Assembly (NCBI GenBank): GCA_003208835.1
Contig: QCVD01000004.1
Coordinates: 1 to 64,000, forward strand
From: Synechococcus sp. AG-683-C23
Lineage (GTDB): Bacteria; Cyanobacteriota; Cyanobacteriia; PCC-6307; Cyanobiaceae
Direction of reading: 5' to 3'
DNA: 64,000 bases
Shown: positions 56,501-64,000 of the stretch, one piece after another
Position numbering within the stretch: position 1 is the first letter of the stretch
Layout: every line of letters starts with the position of its first letter
Notes under the pieces: generated by a model
Databases searched by the model: none
The model's input: only the letters and a program-made list of their open reading frames with translations
Told to the model about the DNA's origin: nothing
Made by a program: the position numbers and the translations under genes

Positions 56501-57037
56501 CCAAAGCTCATGTTTTGGCTGAATGGATGCATGGGGGGCAGGGGCCGCGTGAAAAGCGACATCCAGGTTTTGCATTCGCATGGATCGATTGAGGTGGTGC
56601 TGACTAAGCCCCGTCCGAGTCCGTTGGAGCAGCATTGTGCTGGGCTGCCCAAATCCTGCGGCAATTAGCTTTGGGAGAGGATTACTTCGCTTCTTTTTCC
56701 AGCTCGGAATGGGCACCAACAAAGCTCCCTGGGGGAGGGGGTGATTGTTGGCAAGTAGCTGAATCACTGCGCGCCCAGTGCGGCTTTGAGGCTGCTGTTT
56801 GATTTGCAATACGAGCTGTCGGAACTCACCTTGATAGGTGCCGAGTGCTTTCCATGGGAGAGGCTCATTCCCGCTGGTATTGGATTGGCCGAGGCCGTAA
56901 TCCTCGATGCAATGGCCACAGGGCTGAAGCTCGGCACCGGTCTTGGCGGCAGGGTTGCCTTCGAGGCTCGCTCGACAGATCGGACAGGACGGCTGAATCA
57001 GGAGTGCTTAAGCCGCCTTGAGCAGTGCATCAAACAC
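56481..57037 (-). pseudogene. comF: comF 5' fragment, interrupted by the element
   Basis: The minus strand has a zinc-finger region (CPICRASLEG, PCGHCIEDYG), then YQGEFRQLVLQIKQQ, LLVPIPSWKKKRSNPL, RTRTGLSQHHLNRSMRMQN and the PRPP motif LWLVDDILT, the order of ComF, a DNA-uptake protein of competence. The motif is cut at the core and continues at 40,425. Reading from GTG at 57037 (MFDALLKAA) meets TAA at 57008-57010 before the zinc finger in the same frame, so there may also be a nonsense mutation unless translation starts downstream. Confidence 0.92.
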
Positions 57038-57122
57038 AGTGCACCTTGATCCTGTGCAATCGGCAGAGTGCATTGAGAACAGTTCTGATGTGGTCCATCA
57101 GTGTTCCCCAATCGCCACAGGG

Positions 57123-57392
57123 TCAGGTTTTTGGCATGGCCCGCAACATGGCTACCAAAGTGCGATGGGCATCCTCGCTGTCGGTGAGGGTGTGATCAAA
57201 GGGGATTTGCAAACTTCTCCCATCGACTTCCAATTCCATGGAATCCGGCATCACCGCCACCATGCGAGCCGATTCGGGTGTTTCGATGCCGCCGTAATGG
57301 CGGGCGTAATCCAATACAGCTTCAGCGTGGTCATCATTCATGTGCGTGCAAATGCGAGCACTGATAGCGGGAGTTAAGGGGTCGGCGGGCAT
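57123..57392 (-). CDS. DUF2470-type (HugZ-like) small protein
   Basis: This 89-residue protein (ARICTHMNDDHAEAVLDYARHYGG, ARMVAVMPDSMELEV, IPFDHTLTDSEDAHRTLVAML) has the HMN.DH..A motif characteristic of DUF2470. The domain often accompanies heme- or flavin-binding split barrels; here it stands alone. It lies upstream of comF on the same strand. Confidence 0.85.
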   Translation of the reverse strand: MPADPLTPAISARICTHMNDDHAEAVLDYARHYGGIETPESARMVAVMPDSMELEVDGRSLQIPFDHTLTDSEDAHRTLVAMLRAMPKT

Positions 57393-57421
57393 AGGGAATT
57401 GTTCAGAAAAAAAATTTTGTC

Positions 57422-57535
57422 TTAGCTAAAACGTTGCCATAGCAGCGCTCCAAGTCGGATTCCGCTGAATGCCACGTAGCACGACAGTGCCACAAACAAC
57501 AGCAGGGAGAGCACCTCTTGGGGTTTTGTTGGCAT
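57422..57535 (-). CDS. Small single-helix membrane peptide (37 aa)
   Basis: ATG at 57535 to TAA at 57422 encodes MPTKPQEVLSLLLFVALS followed by CYVAFSGIRLGALLWQRFS. One transmembrane helix is flanked by a short N-terminus and a basic C-terminus, the size class of photosynthetic low-mass subunits, although it matches none that I recognise (not PetN, PetM, PsbM or PsbT). It lies 30 bp upstream of the DUF2470 gene on the same strand. Confidence 0.6.
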   Translation of the reverse strand: MPTKPQEVLSLLLFVALSCYVAFSGIRLGALLWQRFS

Positions 57536-57554
57536 GGCCATAAGGATCAAATTC

Positions 57555-57588
57555 AAAAAGCATCGAAACCTTTCGGTCACGATGCTTT
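57555..57588 (-). terminator. Terminator of mpeE
   Basis: AAAGCATCG/CGATGCTTT arms with a 14-bp loop are followed by T5 on the minus strand. A second hairpin, GCCCC-ACTGA-GGGGC, lies closer to the mpeE stop. Confidence 0.82.
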
Positions 57589-57641
57589 AGAGATAATTGG
57601 TTGAATTGAAGCCCCTCAGTGGGGCATTAAAGACTCTCTAA

Positions 57642-58544
57642 TCAGCCCCAGGTTTTGGCATTTTTAGACCCATACATTCTGGCAAAAGCGCCGGATGTTG
57701 GATCGTTCACGGCTCGCGAGTAGGAGAAGCTTGCAACCTCGTAGCCACCCTCTGCCGTGGTCAGGCGTCTGGCATTGGTGAATTCCATCACCAGTTGGCT
57801 GCGACCTTCAATCGTCGTGTCTGAAGCGGCATTCCCAGGCGTGACGCGTCCAAGATTCACGAACGTAGAGCAGTAAGCACCTGCTGCGGAGGTCCAGGCA
57901 CGCAAGTAAGGAACGGTATCCGTGCCAAATACTTCTAAGTATTCACCCGACCGTGTGAGCTTCTCGACCAGACCATCGAACCCATGCTCAGCAATCAGGG
58001 TGATCGCTGCGCTCACTTCGGCCTGGTTGATTGGCGGACGACCGAGCAAATGTTTGTAGTTCAGTTCGATGCCACGAATGGGTGATACCCGGAAAAAATA
58101 GTTCTGTTTGTACAGATCAGATTTCGCAAGGCCCGCCACAAAATCACGTACAGAGATATCTCCATTCATCAGCTGAGACTCCAGCTCTGTGAAGCGCTGA
58201 TTCTCGGTAGGCCCAAGATTGCCAAAGACTTGGCGGTAAGACGCTGTGATCGTTGCTGTTAGAGCATCACTACCCGTTGAGGCGAATTCATCTGCAACGG
58301 CACTAAACGGACATTCACTATGAATGCGAGGGCCGATACCAATACCGGTCGCTCCACATAGATTTTCCTTGTATTCAAGGGTTGTCTTGCCAACAAGGCC
58401 TTTTCTGGGAACCAAGTTCCCAAGTTTCTGCTCTTCGCGATAACGATTGATTGCAGTGTTCTGCTTCTGTTTCGCGGAGTTGCTTGCGGTGTAAGAAACG
58501 CGGTTGAGACTTGTGAAATCGCGTGTCGGCTTGATGACGACCAT
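57642..58544 (-). CDS. mpeE: MpeE, phycoerythrin II linker
   Basis: This 300-residue MpeC paralogue, exactly the length of the described MpeE, has a REP domain at about 85-215 (ITASYRQVFGNLGPTENQ, ISVRDFVAGLAKSDLYKQN, GIELNYKHLLGRPPIN). Cys63 in YKENLCGATGIGIGPR aligns with the PUB site of MpeC. It is distal to the rest of the rod region, separated from it by the CA4 island, the variable strip and the integrated element. Confidence 0.92.
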   Translation of the reverse strand: MVVIKPTRDFTSLNRVSYTASNSAKQKQNTAINRYREEQKLGNLVPRKGLVGKTTLEYKENLCGATGIGIGPRIHSECPFSAVADEFASTGSDALTATITASYRQVFGNLGPTENQRFTELESQLMNGDISVRDFVAGLAKSDLYKQNYFFRVSPIRGIELNYKHLLGRPPINQAEVSAAITLIAEHGFDGLVEKLTRSGEYLEVFGTDTVPYLRAWTSAAGAYCSTFVNLGRVTPGNAASDTTIEGRSQLVMEFTNARRLTTAEGGYEVASFSYSRAVNDPTSGAFARMYGSKNAKTWG

Positions 58545-58690
58545 TAATGAGCCTTACAAGGATTTGTGGCTGACAATAAAGCGATGAATGTATTTAGGGC
58601 CTTGATACCCCAGGCTTGCAACAAAATGTTTGCCGATTAAATTTTTCAGCTGATTTTTGGTGATTGATGCCCTCTCGCAGAAGATTCTCT

Positions 58691-59947
58691 TCAATCTTGC
58701 TCACTCGATGGCCTGGCTTCCTCTATCGCGGCGAGAGCGAGCCGTCCTACTCCTGCTGCAGGCTGCTGTCGAGAGGTGACGACCGGGATGCCAAGGCGAC
58801 GTTCTCTGATGCGCCGCCACTGAGGATTTCGGGCGCCACCTCCGATGCTGATCAGTCGTTTTGGGGGCTTTGCTCCCAAGGCCGTCAACGTGGTCCACCC
58901 CTGCGCTTCGATCTCTGCAAGGCCTTCCAATAATCCCTGGAGGAATAAGGCATCGCTCACAGGCCTTGGTTCAAGGATGGGTATCAAGAATGGATCATCC
59001 ACAGGAAAGCGTTCGCCAGGTCGCGGCAATGGGCGAAACGCTAGCCCGCTGTTGGTTTCTGGGTTGATTTGCCGGCTGAGTTCAAGCAGTAGTTCATCGC
59101 TGAAGAACTGACGCAGCACCCCTGCGCCAGCATTGGATGCGCCGCCGCAGAGCCAGCGTCCGCCGACGCGATGACTCGTGATCCCTGGTGCGTGGATCGG
59201 GAGTGCTGTGAAGCGCTTCATCACCAGAGTTGTGCCCAACACGGTGATCCCGTCGTCATTACCAGGATCAGTCGCAAGCACCGCCGCATTGGAATCCGTT
59301 GTTCCAGCCACGATTTGAACATCGCTCGGAAGTCCCAGCTCACGGGCTCGGGTGGTTGCGATGGTGCCCAACTTGCTTCCACTGGGCCGAATGATGGGCA
59401 GCCGAGTGAGCCATGGCGGTTCGGTCAGGCCATCTGGCCAAGAGTGATGGCCCAAATCCCATCCCAGACGCAGATTGTTCCCTTCTTCGCCCCAGGTCCA
59501 ATCATCTAAAAACCAACCGTTGATCCAGTCCGCCTGATGACGAAGCAGGGTTGTTGGGCCGTACAACTTGGTGAGTTGCAGCGCCCGCGCCAGGCTTCCA
59601 CTACTGCTGGAGGCTGCTCCACCTTTGGGAACAAGGTTTTGCAGCTGCTGCTCAAATCCATGGCAAACCTCTGAATACAGCAATGCCTCACCCTGGGCGC
59701 GTCCCTTTGAATCACAGGCAAGCAATGTCCCTGATGTGCCATCAACAGCCAGTGCGCGAATGCTGCCTCGCTGTTCTGCGGGGATTCCAGCAATCAATGT
59801 GGAGCAGGCCTGCGTCCAATCGTCGGGACTGTTGAGTCCGATGTTGTACGGGATCGAATCCGAGTACTTGATGGAATGCCATCGATCCAGTACCGCGATG
59901 CGAACGCCACTGGTGCCCAGATCAATTCCGAGCACAAGGGACGTCAT
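58691..59947 (-). CDS. FGGY-family carbohydrate kinase (ribulokinase/xylulokinase-like)
   Basis: This protein has 418 residues. The FGGY phosphate-1 motif LGIDLGTSGVRIAVLD is at the N-terminus, followed by AVDGTSGTLLACD, VAGTTDSNAAVLA and ISIGGGARNPQWRRIRERRLGIPVV, the typical adenosine-binding segment. It is shorter than bacterial xylulokinases (about 480-500), like the cyanobacterial and plant XK-1 type that phosphorylates D-ribulose. It is 7 bp from metK. Confidence 0.9.
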   Translation of the reverse strand: MTSLVLGIDLGTSGVRIAVLDRWHSIKYSDSIPYNIGLNSPDDWTQACSTLIAGIPAEQRGSIRALAVDGTSGTLLACDSKGRAQGEALLYSEVCHGFEQQLQNLVPKGGAASSSSGSLARALQLTKLYGPTTLLRHQADWINGWFLDDWTWGEEGNNLRLGWDLGHHSWPDGLTEPPWLTRLPIIRPSGSKLGTIATTRARELGLPSDVQIVAGTTDSNAAVLATDPGNDDGITVLGTTLVMKRFTALPIHAPGITSHRVGGRWLCGGASNAGAGVLRQFFSDELLLELSRQINPETNSGLAFRPLPRPGERFPVDDPFLIPILEPRPVSDALFLQGLLEGLAEIEAQGWTTLTALGAKPPKRLISIGGGARNPQWRRIRERRLGIPVVTSRQQPAAGVGRLALAAIEEARPSSEQD

Positions 59948-59954
59948 GACTCAA

Positions 59955-61181
59955 TCAGGCCTTGCGCAGTTCCTCTGCCTTGGCAGCGACATCTTCCCAA
60001 GGGAGATTGAGGTCGTTCCGGCCGAAATGACCGTAGGCCGCAGTGTTTTGGTAGAAGCGACCACCACGATCTTGAGGCAAATTGCGGAGTCCAAAGTTTT
60101 CGATGATCGCGCCAGGGCGCAGGTCGAAATGTTCTTGGACAAGATCTGTCAGGTCTTCGTTCGACACGGTTCCCGTACCGAACGACTCCACCAAAATTGA
60201 AACGGGTTTGGCCACACCGATGGCATAACTCAATTGCACTTCGGCACGGCCGGCTAAACCGGATGCAACAAGCGCTTTCGCGACAAAGCGGGCGGCGTAG
60301 GCAGCTGAACGATCCACCTTGGTGGGATCTTTGCCCGAGAAGGCACCACCGCCGTGGCGGGCGTAGCCGCCATAGGTATCAACAATGATCTTGCGTCCTG
60401 TTAATCCTGCATCTCCCTGAGGTCCACCCACAACGAACTTGCCCGTGGGGTTCACCAAGTACTTGGTGCTTTCTCGGCTGGGTTTCAGGCTGAGGTCGGC
60501 TGTGGCGGGCTCGACGACGTGGGTCCAGAGATCTTCCGTGATGCGCTCGCGGATGCCTTGCTCATCACTCATGCCCCCCACTTCTGCGGTGTGCTGGGTT
60601 GAAATCAGGATTGTGTCGATCGCCACGGGCTGGTCGTTTTCATAGACCACGCTGACTTGGGTCTTGCCGTCAGGCAGGAGATAGTCGAGCGTTCCGTTGT
60701 GGCGAACTTCAGCAAGTTGACGGGCCAAACGGTGGGCCAGGCTGATGGGCAGCGGCATCAACTCCGGGGTTTCGTTGCAGGCGTACCCAAACATGATGCC
60801 CTGGTCGCCAGCGCCGACCAAGTCCAGCGGATCGCCAGCATGGTCATCAGCTTCATTGACGCCTTGGGCAATGTCAGGTGACTGCTGATCGAGAGCGACT
60901 AAGACAGCGCAACTGTTTGCATCAAATCCACCGGCGCGAGCGCCGCTGTAGCCAATCTCTTTGATGACGTCACGAACGAGGTGAATGAAATCCACCTTGG
61001 CCTTGGAGGTCACCTCTCCGGTGATCATGCAAAGCCCAGTATTGACCACTGTCTCGCAGGCCACACGGCTAGCAGGATCCTGTGCCAGTAAGGCATCGAG
61101 GACTGCGTCACTCACTTGATCGCAGATTTTGTCTGGATGTCCTTCGGTAACGGATTCCGAGGTGAAGACGTAACGACTCAT
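59955..61181 (-). CDS. metK: MetK, S-adenosylmethionine synthetase
   Basis: This 408-residue protein carries the ATP motif GHPDK at 14-18, [12 protein letters not shown] at 123-134 and [19 protein letters not shown]. It makes S-adenosylmethionine from methionine and ATP in the cytosol. Full length with a well-defined start. Confidence 0.98.
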   Translation of the reverse strand: MSRYVFTSESVTEGHPDKICDQVSDAVLDALLAQDPASRVACETVVNTGLCMITGEVTSKAKVDFIHLVRDVIKEIGYSGARAGGFDANSCAVLVALDQQSPDIAQGVNEADDHAGDPLDLVGAGDQGIMFGYACNETPELMPLPISLAHRLARQLAEVRHNGTLDYLLPDGKTQVSVVYENDQPVAIDTILISTQHTAEVGGMSDEQGIRERITEDLWTHVVEPATADLSLKPSRESTKYLVNPTGKFVVGGPQGDAGLTGRKIIVDTYGGYARHGGGAFSGKDPTKVDRSAAYAARFVAKALVASGLAGRAEVQLSYAIGVAKPVSILVESFGTGTVSNEDLTDLVQEHFDLRPGAIIENFGLRNLPQDRGGRFYQNTAAYGHFGRNDLNLPWEDVAAKAEELRKA

Positions 61182-61205
61182 GCAGATAAATGTCTTGGGA
61201 CAACT

Positions 61206-61979
61206 TTACGGCGCGGCTTCAAGCTCAAGCTCATTCCAATGTTCAAACTGATGCTTAGTGCCTGTTAATTCCGGACGTATTTGCCATCCGCCCAGATAAC
61301 CCAGCACGCAGCAGATACCAGCATCCCGCGCCATTTGGAGGTCGGTTTCCGCATCTCCGATCAAGGCACATTGATGAGGTGAAAGTTGCATGCGCTCACA
61401 CAGTTGGAGCACTGCCTCCGGGTTTGGCTTCCTTGGTTGATCATCCGCACTCCAACAATCAACAACCAGAGAGCTGATGTTTTCGTGCTCTAAAAATGTA
61501 TGGATCCCTTTCGTTGTGTCATTACTGATCACAGCGCTGGAAACCGATGCCTTGGCCAGTTCTTCAAGGAACGTCTTGGCACCGTTTAGGAGTGGTCGCG
61601 ATGTTCCGTCATCGCTGAATTGTTGATCAATTCGTTGGAAAGAAGTCTCGGCCAGTGCGAGTGCTTCGGGCCAGCTGCAACCAAAAATGCAGAATACCGT
61701 AGCTGTTGAGGTGAGGTTGTCTTGGCGTGCTGCAACCGCGAGGGTTCCACCTGGATGCAGTGCCTTGTCGCGAATCCCAAAGGCTTGGCGGAGTGTGATT
61801 TTTAGTTCCCTGAGATTTGCAGCGCCTTTGGTTTCACTCCAGAGATCGCAAATCACAGTCAACCTTCGCTCGAAAAGATCGAGAAGGTGCGGCTCGCTAT
61901 GAGAAAGGGTGCCGTCCTTATCGAACAGCACCCCGTGAATGGAGCCGATGGGTTTTCCCCTCAGCAGCAACGTGGCCAT
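61206..61979 (-). CDS. HAD-family phosphatase (phosphoglycolate-phosphatase-like)
   Basis: This 257-residue protein has motif I GVLFDKDGTLSHSEP, motif II in SSAVISNDTTKG and motif III/IV ALIGDAETDLQMARDAG. The cap domain lies between them. Phosphoglycolate or a nucleotide monophosphate is the likely substrate, but the family is too broad to decide. It lies 7 bp after rpsA. Confidence 0.88.
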   Translation of the reverse strand: MATLLLRGKPIGSIHGVLFDKDGTLSHSEPHLLDLFERRLTVICDLWSETKGAANLRELKITLRQAFGIRDKALHPGGTLAVAARQDNLTSTATVFCIFGCSWPEALALAETSFQRIDQQFSDDGTSRPLLNGAKTFLEELAKASVSSAVISNDTTKGIHTFLEHENISSLVVDCWSADDQPRKPNPEAVLQLCERMQLSPHQCALIGDAETDLQMARDAGICCVLGYLGGWQIRPELTGTKHQFEHWNELELEAAP

Positions 61980-61986
61980 GGATGGC

Positions 61987-63135
61987 TCAAATCATCATTG
62001 ATGCGATGGGCTCATCTCCTTCCTCAGCCTGCTCTTGAAGCATCTGCTTGTAGCGAGCAGCCATTTCCTCAGCTTTTTCAAACACTTTCTGAGGGTCGGT
62101 GAGCATGTCACCGGGTTCCGGCTCCAAAGCCTTGGTGGAGAGGGAGATACGGCCTCGTTCAGCGTCCAGGTCAATGATCATGACCTTCATCTGATCGTTC
62201 ACATTGAGCACAGAGTGGGGAGTCTCAATGTGCTCATGGCTGATTTCAGAGATGTGCAGCAATCCACTGACACCTCCGATATCGATAAAGGCTCCGTAGG
62301 GCTTGATTCCGCGGACGGTGCCAACCACCACCTCGCCAACTTCCAGGCGATTCATCTTGCGCTCAACCAGAGCACGGCGATGGCTTAAGACCAAACGGTT
62401 GCGCTCTTCATCCACTTCAAGGAATTTGAGTGGAAGGAAGTCGGCAACCAACTCTTCTTTTGGTTTGCGCGTGCTGATGTGGGAGCCCGGGATGAAACCG
62501 CGCAATCCTTCAACACGGACGAGTGCACCACCACGGTTGGTGGCAAACACCTCGGAGTAGATCGTGGCATCTTCTTTCTGAAGCTGACGCACTCGCTCCC
62601 AGGCACGTTGGTATTCGATCCGTCGGATGGATAGCGCGAGCTGACCATCTTCGTTCTCTTCACTCATGATGAAGAATTCACGGATCTCACCAGGCAGGAG
62701 CACATCGCTCAGGCCCTCAACCCTGTTGATCGACACCTCTTGTAGGGGCATGAATGCGGCGGTCTTGGCGCCGATATCGATCATTGCGCCCTTGGATTCA
62801 AGAGCGAAGACAGTCCCGTTGACGATGTCGCCAGGCTTGAAGTTGTAGTCGTACTTACTAAGAAGGGCCGCGAAATCATCAATGGTGAAGCCGGCTTCCT
62901 CTAGGTTATTCCGGTCTGCTCTGCTGCTGGGGTCATCAGCGGTCGGAACGTCTTCGGGAATGCCTAAATCTTCTGCGTCAAAGGCTTGCTCAGCTGTAAG
63001 CGCACCAACTTCTGCAGTGGCAGATGGTTCTTCAACTGGTGCTGCTGTGCTGATGTCTGGGGTTTGCTCTTCTGTGGGCGTCGCGGCCATGGGGGGTTGG
63101 CGGTCTACCTCAGGTGGGTAGTACGAAGGATTCAC
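61987..63135 (-). CDS. rpsA: RpsA, 30S ribosomal protein S1 (short, three S1 domains)
   Basis: This protein has 382 residues. Three S1 RNA-binding domains are visible at about 95-170 (KPGDIVNGTVFALESKGAMIDIG), 185-250 (GGALVRVEGLRGFIPGSHIS) and 268-340 (GEVVVGTVRGIKPYGAFIDIGGVSGLLHISE). An acidic, low-complexity N-terminus precedes them, as in other marine picocyanobacteria. The three- to four-domain form is usual for cyanobacteria. Confidence 0.95.
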   Translation of the reverse strand: MNPSYYPPEVDRQPPMAATPTEEQTPDISTAAPVEEPSATAEVGALTAEQAFDAEDLGIPEDVPTADDPSSRADRNNLEEAGFTIDDFAALLSKYDYNFKPGDIVNGTVFALESKGAMIDIGAKTAAFMPLQEVSINRVEGLSDVLLPGEIREFFIMSEENEDGQLALSIRRIEYQRAWERVRQLQKEDATIYSEVFATNRGGALVRVEGLRGFIPGSHISTRKPKEELVADFLPLKFLEVDEERNRLVLSHRRALVERKMNRLEVGEVVVGTVRGIKPYGAFIDIGGVSGLLHISEISHEHIETPHSVLNVNDQMKVMIIDLDAERGRISLSTKALEPEPGDMLTDPQKVFEKAEEMAARYKQMLQEQAEEGDEPIASMMI

Positions 63136-63204
63136 GTCAAACGCCCGCCGACGTTGTACGGAGAATGTGTGACTCTACAGATAAGCCTGCCTTAACTCTC
63201 GTTT

Positions 63205-63681
63205 TTAGCCAACGGCGGCAAGGTGTTCTTGCTCTTTGTTCATCGTTTCGAGGGTGGACACAAAATCGTCAATTCCTCGGAATTGTCGGTACACCGAGGC
63301 GAAACGGATGTATGCCACTTCGCTGATTTGCTTGAGCTCTTTTAGAACTAATTCTCCAATTTCAAAGCTTGCAACTTCTTTGGCAGTGCGTTGCTGCAGT
63401 TGAAGTTCCAGATTTTCAACAATCGTTTCGAGCCGTGCAGCGTCGAGCCCGGTCTTATCGCAAGCTCGGCTCAAGCCGTGCAGGACTTTGGTCCGGTTGA
63501 AAAGTTCTCTACAACCATCCCGTTTAATCACCGTAATCGGAACCTTTTCCACCCGTTCGTAGGTGGTAAATCGAAAATCACAGTTGAGACATTCCCGACG
63601 ACGACGCACACTGCGGCCTCCATCAGCAGCTCTGGATTCCAGAACGCGGCTATCTGTGTTTTGGCAGGAGGGGCACTGCAC
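63205..63681 (-). CDS. nrdR: NrdR, ribonucleotide reductase transcriptional repressor
   Basis: This 158-residue protein has an N-terminal zinc ribbon (Cys3, Cys6, Cys31, Cys34) in [17 protein letters not shown] and [17 protein letters not shown]. The ATP-cone domain follows ([26 protein letters not shown]). It senses dATP/ATP and represses nrd genes. It sits between psbT and rpsA, the usual picocyanobacterial order. Confidence 0.97.
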   Translation of the reverse strand: MQCPSCQNTDSRVLESRAADGGRSVRRRRECLNCDFRFTTYERVEKVPITVIKRDGCRELFNRTKVLHGLSRACDKTGLDAARLETIVENLELQLQQRTAKEVASFEIGELVLKELKQISEVAYIRFASVYRQFRGIDDFVSTLETMNKEQEHLAAVG

Positions 63682-63858
63682 GCCCGTTCACGATCAAATA
63701 TGCCTCAACTTTAAGCATTGATTAGTGACTTGAAAAGGGTGGTGGGGCGATATTTATTTTTTTGCCACGACTCATCGGAAGTTTTGAACCGATTGGTTCG
63801 CTTTTTAATCAATCGATCTGATGAACAAGTCATCCGCTTTAGCTGCTTGGAAAAGCAT

Positions 63859-63881
63859 GAAAAAACCCCGCCGAAGCGGGG
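63859..63881 (-). terminator. Terminator of psbT
   Basis: On the minus strand, arms CCCCGC/GCGGGG with a TTCG loop are followed by seven T. It lies 15 bp after the psbT stop. Confidence 0.94.
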
Positions 63882-63895
63882 TTTGCTTGATTGGA

Positions 63896-63991
63896 TTACT
63901 TTCCGATCTTTGGTGGATCGCGGAAGGCGATAGCAAAGAACAAGGTGGCAATCGCAAAAGTGAGGATGAGGACGTAAGCGAAGCTTTCCAT
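63896..63991 (-). CDS. psbT: PsbT, photosystem II low-mass subunit
   Basis: ATG at 63991 to TAA at 63896 gives 31 residues: [19 protein letters not shown], then [12 protein letters not shown]. The single transmembrane helix with an RDPP tail is the PsbT signature. It sits in the photosystem II core near the dimer interface. psbB would be expected just upstream, outside the window. Confidence 0.96.
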   Translation of the reverse strand: MESFAYVLILTFAIATLFFAIAFRDPPKIGK

Positions 63992-64000
63992 CTGAGGGTT

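Noticed and set aside
56786-57049. 87-residue plus-strand ORF
   Set aside because: Antisense to the comF zinc-finger region, which has clear CPIC and CGHC motifs on the other strand.

Overview
The window comes from the chromosome of a marine Synechococcus-type cyanobacterium that carries phycoerythrin II. The evidence is a nearly complete phycobilisome rod gene region (R-phycocyanin, phycoerythrin I, phycoerythrin II, their linkers, bilin reductases and about ten bilin lyases), psbT at the right edge, a PanC-Cmk fusion and several DUF families typical of marine picocyanobacteria. The AraC-type pair FciA/FciB, a 55-residue ribbon-helix-helix protein that fits FciC, and a second MpeY-like lyase (MpeZ) mark a type IV chromatic acclimation island of the CA4-A kind. 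The cell therefore probably shifts phycoerythrobilin (PEB) and phycourobilin (PUB) content between green and blue light (pigment type 3dA).

Layout. Positions 1-3.9 kb hold housekeeping genes (purM, an RlpA-like protein, panC-cmk, a low-molecular-weight phosphatase). Positions 3.9-28.5 kb hold the rod region. It contains rpcF-rpcE-rpcT, rpcBA, pebA-pebB-cpeU, cpeBA, mpeV, cpeY-cpeZ, mpeU, mpeC, mpeBA and mpeY. It also contains a cpeC-mpeD-cpeE-cpeS-cpeT-cpeR run (the freshwater cpeCDESTR order with cpeD replaced by the mpeD fusion), a pentapeptide protein, a CpcL-type membrane rod linker and aplA. Positions 28.8-33.4 kb are the AT-rich CA4-A island (mpeZ, fciC, fciB, fciA and a Nif11-like protein). 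Positions 33.4-40.1 kb are a variable strip of small genes, followed by tRNA-Phe.

At 40,426-56,484 a 16,055-bp integrative element has entered comF, a competence gene. The two comF halves lie at 40,317-40,429 and 56,481-57,037 and rejoin in frame across a shared TTAC core to give a 222-codon gene. The reconstituted element junction (attP) is an imperfect palindrome of about 40 bp, as expected for a large serine integrase, and such an integrase gene starts 55 bp from the right junction. The element encodes a DUF3854/P-loop replication protein, a small-terminase-like HTH protein, a complete large terminase, an HNH-like protein, a GIY-YIG protein built of about 50-residue repeats, and many small unknowns. 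I see no portal, capsid or tail gene. It looks like a phage satellite or a phage-plasmid-like element rather than a full prophage.

Beyond comF the phycobilisome theme resumes with mpeE. Housekeeping genes follow (FGGY sugar kinase, metK, HAD phosphatase, rpsA, nrdR, psbT).

How the genes work together. PebA and PebB make PEB. CpeS/T/U/Y/Z, RpcE/F/T and MpeU/V/Y/Z attach PEB to defined cysteines or isomerise it to PUB. The linkers stack the discs. CpeR and FciA/B/C are the likely transcriptional controls.
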